64,000 nucleotides of DNA from positions 124,001-188,000 of the forward strand of contig CAYVKV010000001.1 in NCBI GenBank assembly GCA_964452355.1. The letters are read 5' to 3'. Positions 17,702-25,623 of this stretch are shown piece by piece (the stretch's first letter is position 1; the number at the start of each line of letters is the position of its first letter). The stretch comes from UBA1450 sp964452355. Its GTDB lineage: Bacteria; Patescibacteriota; Microgenomatia; UBA1406; GWC2-37-13. The notes beneath the pieces are model-generated. The model worked only from the letters and a program-made list of their open reading frames with translations, was not told where the DNA came from and ran no database searches. The position numbers and the translations under genes are program-made.

Positions 17702-18097
17702 TTATGGATCAAGAAGTCTTATTTTTGTATGTTCTTCAAGTGATTGGATTTCATTTGATAGATTGAGTTCTGCCTGCTGAGACTGAATGCTTTTCAAAGA
17801 TCTGCCCATTGCATCAAGTGTTTGTCTAATAATTTCATATGTATTTTTATCAAGTTTGACTTGATCTTTTTGTACCGCTCGAAATAACGCCTCAAGAATC
17901 TTTCCCGCAAGACCAAGCTGAAAATATCCCATGACAAGACTTTGACTTTTGATTGAGTGTGCGAGGCGGTGAAAATCAGCCTGAGCTTTTAGGTCATGAT
18001 TTTGCTCGATAGCACGGAGAAAATTGCTCATTTCTGAAAGCTTTTCAGAAGCTGTTTCCAGATAAAGTTGTTTGTATTCATTGAGATCAACAGGCAT
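17702..18097 (-). CDS. HPt (histidine phosphotransfer) domain protein
   Basis: 131 residues, all helical. The motif RLAHSIKSQSLVMG puts the phosphorylatable His at residue 47, in the position of HxxKG in CheA/ArcB HPt domains; Lys50 is kept and the Gly is replaced by Ser. There is no kinase domain, so it relays phosphate between a separate kinase and a receiver. It is the first gene of the pilus cluster and precedes a receiver gene. The membrane kinase at 2507-4717 is the only kinase in the window and could be its donor, but that is a guess. Confidence 0.75.
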   Translation of the reverse strand: MPVDLNEYKQLYLETASEKLSEMSNFLRAIEQNHDLKAQADFHRLAHSIKSQSLVMGYFQLGLAGKILEALFRAVQKDQVKLDKNTYEIIRQTLDAMGRSLKSIQSQQAELNLSNEIQSLEEHTKIRLLDP

Positions 18098-18179
18098 ATA
18101 TTTTAGTATACAAGATATTCCTCATCTGTTGGAATGTGGGCGGCTCAATTGTCGCCACTGTCTGGGCTCAGAGTTTTAG

Positions 18180-18185
18180 TATAAT
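18180..18185 (+). promoter_or_regulatory. -10 box of the small membrane protein gene at 18192
   Basis: TATAAT ends 6 bases before the ATG at 18192, which predicts a leaderless transcript. No good -35 is seen. Confidence 0.5.
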
Positions 18186-18191
18186 AATGCA

Positions 18192-18653
18192 ATGTCTATA
18201 AAAAAGAAAAAAAAGAAAGATGAATTGAGATTGGAGCAATTTATGGCACTTTTCCGTACCACTACAAACGTAATTATTGGCACAGTTCTTCTTTTGTTTG
18301 TGATTGCAAATAGTATGAGCGCTCAGTATATGCCAAAAATTTTTTTTGATCTTGCAAATGACAACGAAAAGTCTATAGTTGAGCTTCTGATGAAAGCCAA
18401 AGATGCTCAACAGTTTAAATATCTGTTTCCTGAAGTACGGGGCGTGATTGCAAAAAATTCTGAAGCAATTTATAAGGAGTCAAATGATCGATCCGCTCAA
18501 ATACAAACACTTCTCGCCCTTCTTCAATCAAACCCCGAATCTCCAGAAATTTTGTACGCTCTCCACATACTGTATGAAGCAGAAAAAGACAAAGTAAATG
18601 CAGATGTGTATCTCCAAAAAGCGCGATTAATTGATCCTCAGATTGGACTCTAA
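18192..18653 (+). CDS. Small membrane protein with helical repeat-like C-terminus, function unknown
   Basis: 153 residues. A very basic N-terminus (KKKKKKDE) is followed by one membrane helix at about 25-45, so the C-terminal part lies outside by the positive-inside rule. The rest is helical and ends with PESPEILYALHILYEAEKDK and ADVYLQKARLIDP, which looks like one or two TPR-type hairpins. I do not recognise a family. It is transcribed divergently from the pilus operon, 94 bases away, and could be a pilus-associated scaffold, though nothing proves it. Confidence 0.6.
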   Translation: MSIKKKKKKDELRLEQFMALFRTTTNVIIGTVLLLFVIANSMSAQYMPKIFFDLANDNEKSIVELLMKAKDAQQFKYLFPEVRGVIAKNSEAIYKESNDRSAQIQTLLALLQSNPESPEILYALHILYEAEKDKVNADVYLQKARLIDPQIGL

Positions 18654-18873
18654 TATGTATCCATAGGATCCAGGTGTCTCGCGTGCGCAGATTGAAATAA
18701 TAAAGAAGAGCGTATTGGATGTACGTATATTTTGTTATACCATGGTATATAAAAATATGCAATAAATCCACAAATAATTTCTTTCCACAACTTATAAATA
18801 TTCATGTTCTGCATATTACGAAGGAGAAGAGGAGGGGAGAGGGAATCGCACATTCAATGAAAACATACATTCA

Positions 18874-19620
18874 CTACAGGCGATGAAACGAGAATGAACG
18901 AGTATACACAATAGACTCAATTCCTTGGCTATTTTTGTATTGGAATGAGAAAGTATTGGAGCCTTCCAATGGGTCAAAGCAGGTTCCATCTGGCGTCGCA
19001 TAATCTGTCCATCCACTATTGTTTATGTTTCTTTTTTTGAGTGATCCTGCGGTGTAGTTTCCCGTTGGATGATCAACGACGCATAGTGTTTGTGAGGTTG
19101 TTAATTCTATATATTGACTTTCGTTTGGATATAAAATTTCAAAAGTAGGAGGGTATGGAATTGGTGTCGAGGTGGGAATCTGTGTTGGGGATGGAGTTAC
19201 TGTGTGGGTCGGTGTTGATTGAGGAGTTTGCGTTGGAGTCGAGGCTATTTTTTTAGTGGGAGTCGGTGTTTTTGATTGCGAGGGAGATTTCATGGTGGGG
19301 GAAGGGGTTGCAGAAACTTTCGTAGAAGCGGCATCATGCCGCGCATTGAGAAAGCTTTGCAGTGCACCTTCTTTTATTGACTGTGTCACTTCAGATGACC
19401 CTTCAGGATTTGTTTTTTTCGAAAAAGCAAAAAGAGGTACTTTTCCGGATATACTTAAATAGAGTGCGATTCCAAGGAGTCCAATGGTGAGAATAAATAC
19501 CGCCCCAATGATACTCCGTGATGTTGAGCCAGTAATAAGTCGTTTGAGAAAAAACTCTTTTTTTGGCGGTGCCTCTTGAATTTCCAAAGGGTGTGGCTCA
19601 AGATTATCTGGGATCTGCAT
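18874..19620 (-). CDS. Membrane-anchored surface protein with Pro/Thr linker, function unknown
   Basis: 248 residues from the ATG at 19620, which has TATACT 7 bases ahead. A longer start at 19656 is less likely. A cytoplasmic Pro-rich N-terminus is followed by one membrane helix (about 39-60), then a Thr/Pro/Ser linker of about 70 residues (SPTPT-type). The C-terminal domain of about 85 residues has two Cys and strands (FEILYPNESQYIEL, NTFSFQYKNSQG) and resembles an Ig-like fold. The linker type recurs in several secreted proteins of this window. Confidence 0.65.
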   Translation of the reverse strand: MQIPDNLEPHPLEIQEAPPKKEFFLKRLITGSTSRSIIGAVFILTIGLLGIALYLSISGKVPLFAFSKKTNPEGSSEVTQSIKEGALQSFLNARHDAASTKVSATPSPTMKSPSQSKTPTPTKKIASTPTQTPQSTPTHTVTPSPTQIPTSTPIPYPPTFEILYPNESQYIELTTSQTLCVVDHPTGNYTAGSLKKRNINNSGWTDYATPDGTCFDPLEGSNTFSFQYKNSQGIESIVYTRSFSFHRL

Positions 19621-19627
19621 GGTAAAT

Positions 19628-19633
19628 AGTATA
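19628..19633 (-). promoter_or_regulatory. -10 box of the surface protein gene at 19620
   Basis: TATACT on the minus strand, 7 bases before the ATG at 19620. It supports that start and a leaderless message. Confidence 0.45.
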
Positions 19634-19698
19634 GGTTTGAAGGTTGCTCTATGCAATAGTCGTTCTCAGGTTTGTGGTACAATATTGAGTTGAATTAA

Positions 19699-19771
19699 GG
19701 GCCTGTGGCGCAATTGGCAGCGCGTCTGGCTGGCAGTCAGAAGGTTACGGGTTCGATCCCCGTCAGGTCCA
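19699..19771 (+). tRNA. tRNA-Ala(GGC)
   Basis: A full cloverleaf: acceptor GGGCCTG with CAGGTCC including the alanine identity pair G3-U70, D stem GCGC with GCGC, anticodon loop CTGGCAG (anticodon GGC), T arm ACGGG-TTCGATC-CCCGT, discriminator A. The CCA end is not encoded. Confidence 0.97.
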
Positions 19772-19812
19772 CTCTTTATATTTCTCTTCGCAAATTAATA
19801 TCTTCCTCTCAA

Positions 19813-20987
19813 TTAACTCACAAAATATCCTTGGATAAAGAAGGAGAAAAAAATAAGGTGAAGTATCAGAAAGATCGATGCGACAGCAATTTTTATATAA
19901 GTATTTTTGAATTTTGCAAGGATTAAGTATGTCGAAAGAAGGGGAAGAGCGTATCGTGGAAGAGAGCTTAAGGTGCCGGTAAGTGTTGGTAAAATCAGTA
20001 CAGAAATTGAATATACATGGAGTCCGATGAGTGAGAATTGTTTTTTCTTTGAGTTTTTTATGATTTTCAGTAGATCATAAAAAATGAGACCTCCAACAAA
20101 AATGAGAGTAATAAATTCNNNNNNNNNNACTGAAAATTAGGTGTTGCGGTCATAAATATTTTGATGTATCGATATAGGACTTGGGGTAAAAGTACCAGAT
20201 CAGTCGATCGAGTTGCGTTGGATACTTTTTGAAGATTAAAAAAGGCGAAATAATCTCCGGTTGTTAGTTTGAGAAAGATTGAATAAAGGCTGATTCCCAC
20301 AAGTGGTGCAACAAGAACCATTACATTTTTTCTTTTCTTCAGTACTTCTAATATTCCCTGCACGGGTGATAATCTATTTGGGTGATCAAGATACATTTGG
20401 AGGAGTTGGGCAAACATTGGGATTATTAAAAAGATTCCCGTCACGCGGGTGAGTCCAATCGCAAGTCCACAGATGCTTGCGAGCACCAATTTTTTATATT
20501 GTAGTGAAACGAGACTGCCGAGAAAAAGTAAAAGAAATATGCTTTCGGTATAGAGGGATAATAGAAAAAAGGACGTTGGGAAGGTAAGAAAAAAAAGGAA
20601 AAACCATTTTATTTCTTTTTGAGTAAATGAGAGATTTTGAAGATATTTATTTAATAAGATACATATTCCGATACATGAAAGGATAGAAATAAGAAGTCCT
20701 GATAGTAAATGAGGGATGTTTGTTATGAAAGATACAATACGAATAGAAACCGGATAGAGGGGAAAAAATGCTTGCGTGAGGGGAAGATATCCATTTTGTG
20801 CAATTTTGAGATATTGAGCGCCATCAAAATTGGCAAAAGAGTAGACGAATTGCGGCAATCCAGATTTGATCAGGTCGTCTTGATAGGGAAATGACTCAGG
20901 TGCAATAATGGAAGGAATCAATAGTGCAAGAAAAAAGTGAGAAAAAATGAAAGATAAAGAAATTATGAGGATCCAGCGATTAGTCAT
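19813..20987 (-). CDS. PIG-V-like membrane glycosyltransferase, interrupted by an assembly gap
   Basis: A polytopic membrane protein. The N-terminal part up to the gap (about 286 residues) has a first helix, then FANFDGAQYLKIAQNGY, the aspartate-bearing loop of the GT-C family PIG-V type, and about seven more helices. The 10 N lie at 20119-20128. Beyond them the minus strand continues in another frame for 102 codons to a stop at 19813-19815. That part carries LPTLTGTLSSLPRYALP, the C-terminal motif expected for these enzymes, and two helices. I therefore treat both parts as one gene; the real gap length is unknown and the frame change comes from the placeholder. Such enzymes transfer mannose or another sugar from a lipid carrier. 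The start overlaps the deacetylase gene by 4 bases. Confidence 0.65.
20119..20128. other. Assembly gap (10 N)
   Basis: Ten undetermined bases inside the PIG-V-like gene. The round number suggests a scaffolding placeholder and not a measured length. Confidence 0.98.
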
Positions 20988-21649
20988 GGTTTTGTATGGA
21001 CAAGAAAATATTCTTCTTTCGGAAATGAATCCATAGATTGAAGCATGCGCGATACATCGGGTTGTTGTGACTTATGTGTGGAAATTGCCTGCTTCTTCAG
21101 CTCCCAGTATTCTTTTACATCCACAATTTCATCCACTCGTTCCCGTTTAAAACCATGGGGGACGTAGATGAAGTAATTTCGCAGTTGGTCGGTCATTTCA
21201 CGCATGATGACATACGACATCATTTTTTTGGTGTATGGAACTTTATAAAATAAGTAGTAAGTAATCATTGCCATCGCAACATGATCGAGATGTCCCGATA
21301 CGCCTCGAAGTTCAAAGGTGAGAAGGATTTCGGGCTCGATGGTGTCAAGGATGGTTTTTACTTTACCTGCAATATCATGATATTTATTGTTACAAAGGCC
21401 TCCATCTTCATAATCCAGAAAATGCACTTTTTTAATTCCAAGAAGTTTCGCAGATGCACCAAGCTCTTCTTCTCTAATTTCTCCAATTGCGCGATTAGAG
21501 TCGCCGAAAAAATTTTCACCCGCTTCCCCACGCGTAGCACAAATGAGATAGACATCATAGTCTTTGGAGTATTTTGCAATCGTTCCTGCAGGTCCAAATG
21601 CCTCATCGTCAGGGTGTGCAAAGATTGCGACAAGTGAAGGCCGTTTCAT
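20984..21649 (-). CDS. PIG-L/LmbE-type N-acetylglucosamine deacetylase
   Basis: 221 residues with the zinc-binding signature AHPDDEAFG near residue 11-19 and the later SGHLDHVAM His motif near 118. These residues bind zinc in MshB, LmbE and PIG-L deacetylases. Family members remove an acetyl group from GlcNAc carried on inositol, malate or a lipid. No Cys ligase gene for a low-molecular-weight thiol is nearby. Instead the gene overlaps a PIG-V-like glycosyltransferase by the ATGA sequence, so a glycolipid or glycan pathway is the better guess. It is cytoplasmic. Confidence 0.88.
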   Translation of the reverse strand: MKRPSLVAIFAHPDDEAFGPAGTIAKYSKDYDVYLICATRGEAGENFFGDSNRAIGEIREEELGASAKLLGIKKVHFLDYEDGGLCNNKYHDIAGKVKTILDTIEPEILLTFELRGVSGHLDHVAMAMITYYLFYKVPYTKKMMSYVIMREMTDQLRNYFIYVPHGFKRERVDEIVDVKEYWELKKQAISTHKSQQPDVSRMLQSMDSFPKEEYFLVHTKP

Positions 21650-21680
21650 AATAAAATAGTATACAATACTTTGTATGATC

Positions 21681-21754
21681 GGGGCGTAGTTCAGATGGCT
21701 AGAACGTTGGGCTGGGGGTCCAAAGGTCGCAGGTTCGAGCCCTGTCGCCCCGAC
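21681..21754 (+). tRNA. tRNA-Pro(GGG)
   Basis: A complete cloverleaf: acceptor CGGGGCG with CGCCCCG (C1-G72 is the bacterial proline identity pair), D stem GTTC with GAAC, anticodon loop CTGGGGG (anticodon GGG), T arm GCAGG-TTCGAGC-CCTGT, discriminator A. No encoded CCA. Confidence 0.97.
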
Positions 21755-21788
21755 ATAGAAAATTTATTTTTTTGAAGATCTTTCTATT

Positions 21789-22985
21789 TCATTCTGTTTC
21801 TTCTTCTGATTCTCTACTTATAAGGTATCCAAAGCCAGCCTGTTCTAGCTTTGCGCGTGCCTCGTCTGAGATTTCACCAATCCACAACCAGCCTTGGACA
21901 GCGCTAGGTTTTTGAGTTCTGGTTCGGGAGGTGTCATATGCATCTGAAGTATCATATATCCTCAATGCTTCGACGACTCCATCTGCTGTTTCTACGCGGA
22001 CACTGGTATAGGGATAATGTTGACCACCTGTTTCACATGTCACCCCAGGAGTAGGGTGCGTTTGAGAAAATGCCACGGCTTTCATTGCCAAGGGAAAACC
22101 CAAAAGGTCAAGTGGTCTACTATTATTACTTCTTTCACGAAGGTCAGCTTGTTCTGCATCATGCATTCTACTTTCTTCTTGTTGTCGTATCCTTTCATTT
22201 TGAACTGTTTGTGCTTCTTCGAGCCCTCTTTGAAGTCCTTGTACAAAATCTGCCCGTATATCTTCATCAACCCCAACGCGAGCGAGCGTATCTACTATTT
22301 CTTCAATATCTTCATCAGTGATAGGCTCGTCTATTTCTATTTGGGGTGATTCGATCGTTTTTTTTCCCAAAAGGCGCCGAAATCTTTCAGGGAGCGTAGT
22401 ATGCTGCGAAACTGGGGGAGTGGGTTTGTCATGCTCGCGACGACCCTTTAAGCTACTTTTTGCTTCTTCAATCAACTCATTTCGTCCCAAAATTCTTGAT
22501 TTTTGTTTCTCGCCGACATCGACAACAGCAAGTTCTTTATCAAGAAATACGCGGTATGAAGTTCGTGGTTCTCTTTTCAAGCGAAGGAATACACTTCGAG
22601 CTATAGTCGTCAATGCATTGCGCTCAGATTCTGGAAATCGGCCCTCTTTAATCCATCGGTCAACTAATTTATTGCCCGCATTATATGTGATATCAGGATC
22701 CTGAAGCGAGCTATACTCTGTTTTGAATTTTTCCAAAGAAGCCGGAGGATGAGTATTTATTTCAGCAATTATGTTATCGGTAACCGATTTTTCATGTACT
22801 TGAATGGTTTCTATTTCTGTTTCATCAAATGCGTTAAAAAATTCTTTATCTGTTTGTCCCGAGATGAAGTGTTCTTGCTGCATTCTGGCCGCTCTGCTGA
22901 ACTGATTGGATTCGGTAGGAACTACAAGTGCTCTTGAGGGTGATTCTATGGATGTTTGTGGAGTTTCTAGAGCGGGGTCTGCCAT
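21789..22985 (-). CDS. Hypothetical protein, soluble, charged
   Basis: 398 residues with no signal peptide or membrane helix. The middle is rich in Glu, Arg and Gln (residues 230-300) and probably forms long helices, as in QTVQNERIRQQEESRM. The C-terminal 80 residues look globular (YPYTSVRVETADGVVE, VQGWLWIGEISDEARAKL). I do not recognise a family. TACAAT lies 8 bases before the ATG. It is transcribed divergently from another unknown gene, 87 bases away, and both may share regulation. Confidence 0.6.
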   Translation of the reverse strand: MADPALETPQTSIESPSRALVVPTESNQFSRAARMQQEHFISGQTDKEFFNAFDETEIETIQVHEKSVTDNIIAEINTHPPASLEKFKTEYSSLQDPDITYNAGNKLVDRWIKEGRFPESERNALTTIARSVFLRLKREPRTSYRVFLDKELAVVDVGEKQKSRILGRNELIEEAKSSLKGRREHDKPTPPVSQHTTLPERFRRLLGKKTIESPQIEIDEPITDEDIEEIVDTLARVGVDEDIRADFVQGLQRGLEEAQTVQNERIRQQEESRMHDAEQADLRERSNNSRPLDLLGFPLAMKAVAFSQTHPTPGVTCETGGQHYPYTSVRVETADGVVEALRIYDTSDAYDTSRTRTQKPSAVQGWLWIGEISDEARAKLEQAGFGYLISRESEEETE

Positions 22986-23072
22986 GTGTGATTATTGTAT
23001 CAATTATTGATATACTATTGGGTACGTTTTTTTTGGATTATCGTAGATGAGTTTGAAGTACATAAATTTAAT

Positions 23073-23624
23073 ATGACAAAAGAGATTGGAACTAAAGAGC
23101 CGTGTGAACCTATTGATGCTCAACTATTGAAGTTGATGAGAGGGAGTGTTGAGGCCGCTCGTGCATTTGCCGCCACATATAGTAAGCAACAAAAATACGC
23201 CGGGATTCGAGAAATTCCATTAGTAACATTTGATTTTGTTGAAGGGAATGCAGTTGTTGATGCGTTTGAAGACTGTGCATATCCTCAGCGAATTTTAAAA
23301 GAGGTGCTCGTTGAAAATCAAATATGTCAAGAAGAGGGAATAGGAGGAACCTACCACTATGGAACAGATCCACATCGATATATTACGATTACCACATTTC
23401 CATCAACAAGTAATCCTCAATTGGATTTTAAGCAAATACAACATATCGAAGATGTCGGAAATAAGGAAGATTCCTTGCGCATTATTCTTCGAGAGGAATG
23501 GCCGGTAATTGGTACGCAGAACTTTGGGTCAGAGCCTTTGACAGCGATGTTGCAGAGGAGCCTCGCATCATACAGACGCAATTGGAATAATGTAGCATCA
23601 AACAATCAGTTTTCTTATCAGTAG
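23073..23624 (+). CDS. Hypothetical protein
   Basis: 183 residues from the ATG at 23073. A start at 22995 would add a hydrophobic stretch that overlaps the likely promoter region and looks non-coding. The sequence is soluble, with no motif I recognise (for example GIREIPLVTFDFVEGN and TYHYGTDPHRYITIT). The 3' end overlaps the acetyltransferase gene on the other strand by 27 bases, a convergent overlap typical of compact genomes. Confidence 0.5.
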   Translation: MTKEIGTKEPCEPIDAQLLKLMRGSVEAARAFAATYSKQQKYAGIREIPLVTFDFVEGNAVVDAFEDCAYPQRILKEVLVENQICQEEGIGGTYHYGTDPHRYITITTFPSTSNPQLDFKQIQHIEDVGNKEDSLRIILREEWPVIGTQNFGSEPLTAMLQRSLASYRRNWNNVASNNQFSYQ

Positions 23625-24071
23625 TTTCCATTCCTGAAATCCATTTCTAAAGTATCCTTGTAAACTTTCTTCATGATTCTTCAAAATTGAGGCCTGAATG
23701 GAAGATGCTTTTTGTGTTCGAGCATAATTTTCTGCAGTTTCAAGAAGTTCTTTGACGACACCATCGTTCTTATGTTCTTTCATGACAATAAGATCCGATA
23801 TGTATGCAAATCGATGAGATGTTCTAAAATGTTTCTTGTCATCTTCGATGTAGGTCGATATCATTCCAACAACTTCATTATTGATTTCAACAACAAAAAT
23901 TTTCCCCATACCCTGCTCACAGAGTTTGAGAAGATGTTCTAAATAATCGTGTGCAACTTTTACTCCTTCCAGTCGATGTGGATCCATCAAACGTTCATAG
24001 TCTTGAAGTTCTGTGAGACATTGTTTGATCGCATCAATATCTGCATGCGTGTATTCGCGTATCATATGCAT
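23598..24071 (-). CDS. GNAT-family N-acetyltransferase
   Basis: 157 residues with the GNAT layout: IREYTHADIDAIKQCL at the start, KIFVVEINNEVVGMIS for strands 2-3, and YISDLIVMKEHKNDGVVKELL for motif A. In motif A the acetyl-CoA loop appears as HKNDGVVKEL instead of Q/RxxGxG/A, so the pyrophosphate loop is atypical. YFRNGFQEWKLLIRK closes the fold. The acceptor is unknown. Two ATGs (24071 and 24065) are close together; TATACT lies 8 bases before the first. It overlaps the convergent gene by 27 bases. Confidence 0.75.
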   Translation of the reverse strand: MHMIREYTHADIDAIKQCLTELQDYERLMDPHRLEGVKVAHDYLEHLLKLCEQGMGKIFVVEINNEVVGMISTYIEDDKKHFRTSHRFAYISDLIVMKEHKNDGVVKELLETAENYARTQKASSIQASILKNHEESLQGYFRNGFQEWKLLIRKLIV

Positions 24072-24144
24072 ATGAGGTCAGTATACAAAAGCCACTGCGC
24101 TGAGGCAAGAGCGCATTACTTCGGGCATATGCTATCATAAATAT

Positions 24145-24948
24145 ATGAGTTGGAATCGGAAAATTATTATTATCGTGCTTCTCATGGGGGGAATGCTTTC
24201 GGGATTTTATGGATATTCAAAGTGGGTAAATCGTTGTCAGGAGGATGATGTTCGGACATGCACCTTGTTAAAGCAACTTGCGATAAATAGCTATACGCAA
24301 CATCATGGAACATATGCTGAAATTCATAAAAAAATCCCCTTATTTACGATCGACTGGGCAATCGATAAATCGTCTCAAGAAATACTCAAAAAAGAAGCAT
24401 CTGATGAGACAATGCACTTGGTCATTGCTGATAATACGGTCTTTTTAAAAGATTATTCTGATAATTATTGGTGGAAACAATCTGCGCAAGTTGTTGAAAA
24501 GTTTGATATCAAGCTTCCCTTTGATCCAACTATTTTTTTTAACAATCTGGTAAAAGACATTCAAGATCCCCAAACCTCGTTGTCATATACACGCCAGGAT
24601 GTGTGCGGTGCAAAGACGTGCTATGTCATGTCCTTGAGGAAAGAAAATATGCAGACAACGGATTTTTACATTGATGAAGTAACTGATCAAATACAACAAA
24701 TCATCATTTCTGCCTCAGATATTGAGCAAAAAATCATATTTGAATATGAGGATTTTCAAATTGAAATCCCCAATTCAAATGTCAAAACCGCATCGGCAAA
24801 TCAAAATATATTCTTTGAAAATTTTTTACAACAATCATCTATGCAAAAACAAAAACCAGATTATATTCAAGAATTTGAAAAGACTCAATTAGAACTGGAG
24901 CAAGAAGGTAGTCCAGACTTCATTTTATCTCCGACAACATATCCATAA
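24145..24948 (+). CDS. Membrane-anchored extracytoplasmic protein, function unknown
   Basis: 267 residues with one N-terminal membrane helix (about 6-24) without a clear cleavage site, then a domain of about 190 residues with four Cys. The mix of strands and FYIDEVTDQIQQIII-type segments is reminiscent of lipoprotein-sorting or LolA-like folds, but the match is weak. The C-terminal 50 residues are polar and probably disordered. It precedes thiamine pyrophosphokinase by 20 bases, but that gene has its own -10 box, so no functional link is implied. Confidence 0.55.
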   Translation: MSWNRKIIIIVLLMGGMLSGFYGYSKWVNRCQEDDVRTCTLLKQLAINSYTQHHGTYAEIHKKIPLFTIDWAIDKSSQEILKKEASDETMHLVIADNTVFLKDYSDNYWWKQSAQVVEKFDIKLPFDPTIFFNNLVKDIQDPQTSLSYTRQDVCGAKTCYVMSLRKENMQTTDFYIDEVTDQIQQIIISASDIEQKIIFEYEDFQIEIPNSNVKTASANQNIFFENFLQQSSMQKQKPDYIQEFEKTQLELEQEGSPDFILSPTTYP

Positions 24949-24956
24949 TATTTTTA

Positions 24957-24962
24957 TATACT
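24957..24962 (+). promoter_or_regulatory. -10 box of the thiamine pyrophosphokinase gene
   Basis: TATACT ends 6 bases before the ATG at 24969, predicting a leaderless message. No riboswitch can fit in this 20-base interval. Confidence 0.5.
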
Positions 24963-24968
24963 ACTGAT

Positions 24969-25604
24969 ATGAAAACAGCACTCATTTATCTAAATGGTGG
25001 CTCTCTTAATGAAAAGAGACTGAAGGGTGCGATAAAAGAAACACCGTATATTATCGCAGTTGATGGTGGAGCGAATTATTTACATAATCACAAAATAATT
25101 CCAGATGTATTGATCGGCGACATGGATTCAATTCATCAAAATATTTCTCGTGAACTGGCACAAAAAGGCACGATTATCATTCAACATCCAAAGGAGAAAG
25201 ATCAAACCGATTCAGAGCTTGCAATTTCATACGCAATTGAACAAGGATGTAAGGAAATTGTCATTGCTGGCTTTGGGGGAGATAGATTTGATCATATGAT
25301 TGCGACTATTCATTTCCTCAGTAAAGTAATAAAAAAGATAGAGGTTAAGATTATTCAGAATAATGAAGACATATATTTTGTGACAAAATCTCTGCAATTT
25401 CAAGGAAAAAAAGATGATGAAGTTTCGATTATTCCACTACTCACTGACGCAAAAGGAGTGACGACAAAAGGTCTTCAGTACGCGCTCAGTGATGAATTAT
25501 TGAACATATCAAGCACGCGTGGCGTGAGCAATGTGATGAGTAATTCTACTGCCAGTATTAGTCTCAAAGAAGGAACCCTTATGGTAGTTCATCGACGTCT
25601 TTGA
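24969..25604 (+). CDS. thiN: Thiamine pyrophosphokinase
   Basis: 211 residues matching thiamine pyrophosphokinase, which transfers pyrophosphate from ATP to thiamine to give the cofactor. Motifs in order: LNGGSL near the start, YIIAVDGGANYL, PDVLIGDMDSI, HPKEKDQTDSELAI and AGFGGDRFDHMI. These hold the Asp residues for Mg and ATP. The C-terminal barrel (VTTKGLQYALSDE, TRGVSNVM) binds thiamine. No thiamine synthesis genes are nearby, so the organism probably salvages thiamine. The length is normal for the bacterial form. Confidence 0.93.
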   Translation: MKTALIYLNGGSLNEKRLKGAIKETPYIIAVDGGANYLHNHKIIPDVLIGDMDSIHQNISRELAQKGTIIIQHPKEKDQTDSELAISYAIEQGCKEIVIAGFGGDRFDHMIATIHFLSKVIKKIEVKIIQNNEDIYFVTKSLQFQGKKDDEVSIIPLLTDAKGVTTKGLQYALSDELLNISSTRGVSNVMSNSTASISLKEGTLMVVHRRL

Positions 25605-25623
25605 GTTATTTCTCAATTGATTA

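Noticed and set aside
18121..18170. GGCG/CGCC hairpin as a terminator
   Set aside because: The stem is only 4 base pairs and no T-run follows on either strand.
19705..19926. Plus-strand frame of 73 codons
   Set aside because: It is a translation of the tRNA-Ala gene and its flank, a well-known artefact.
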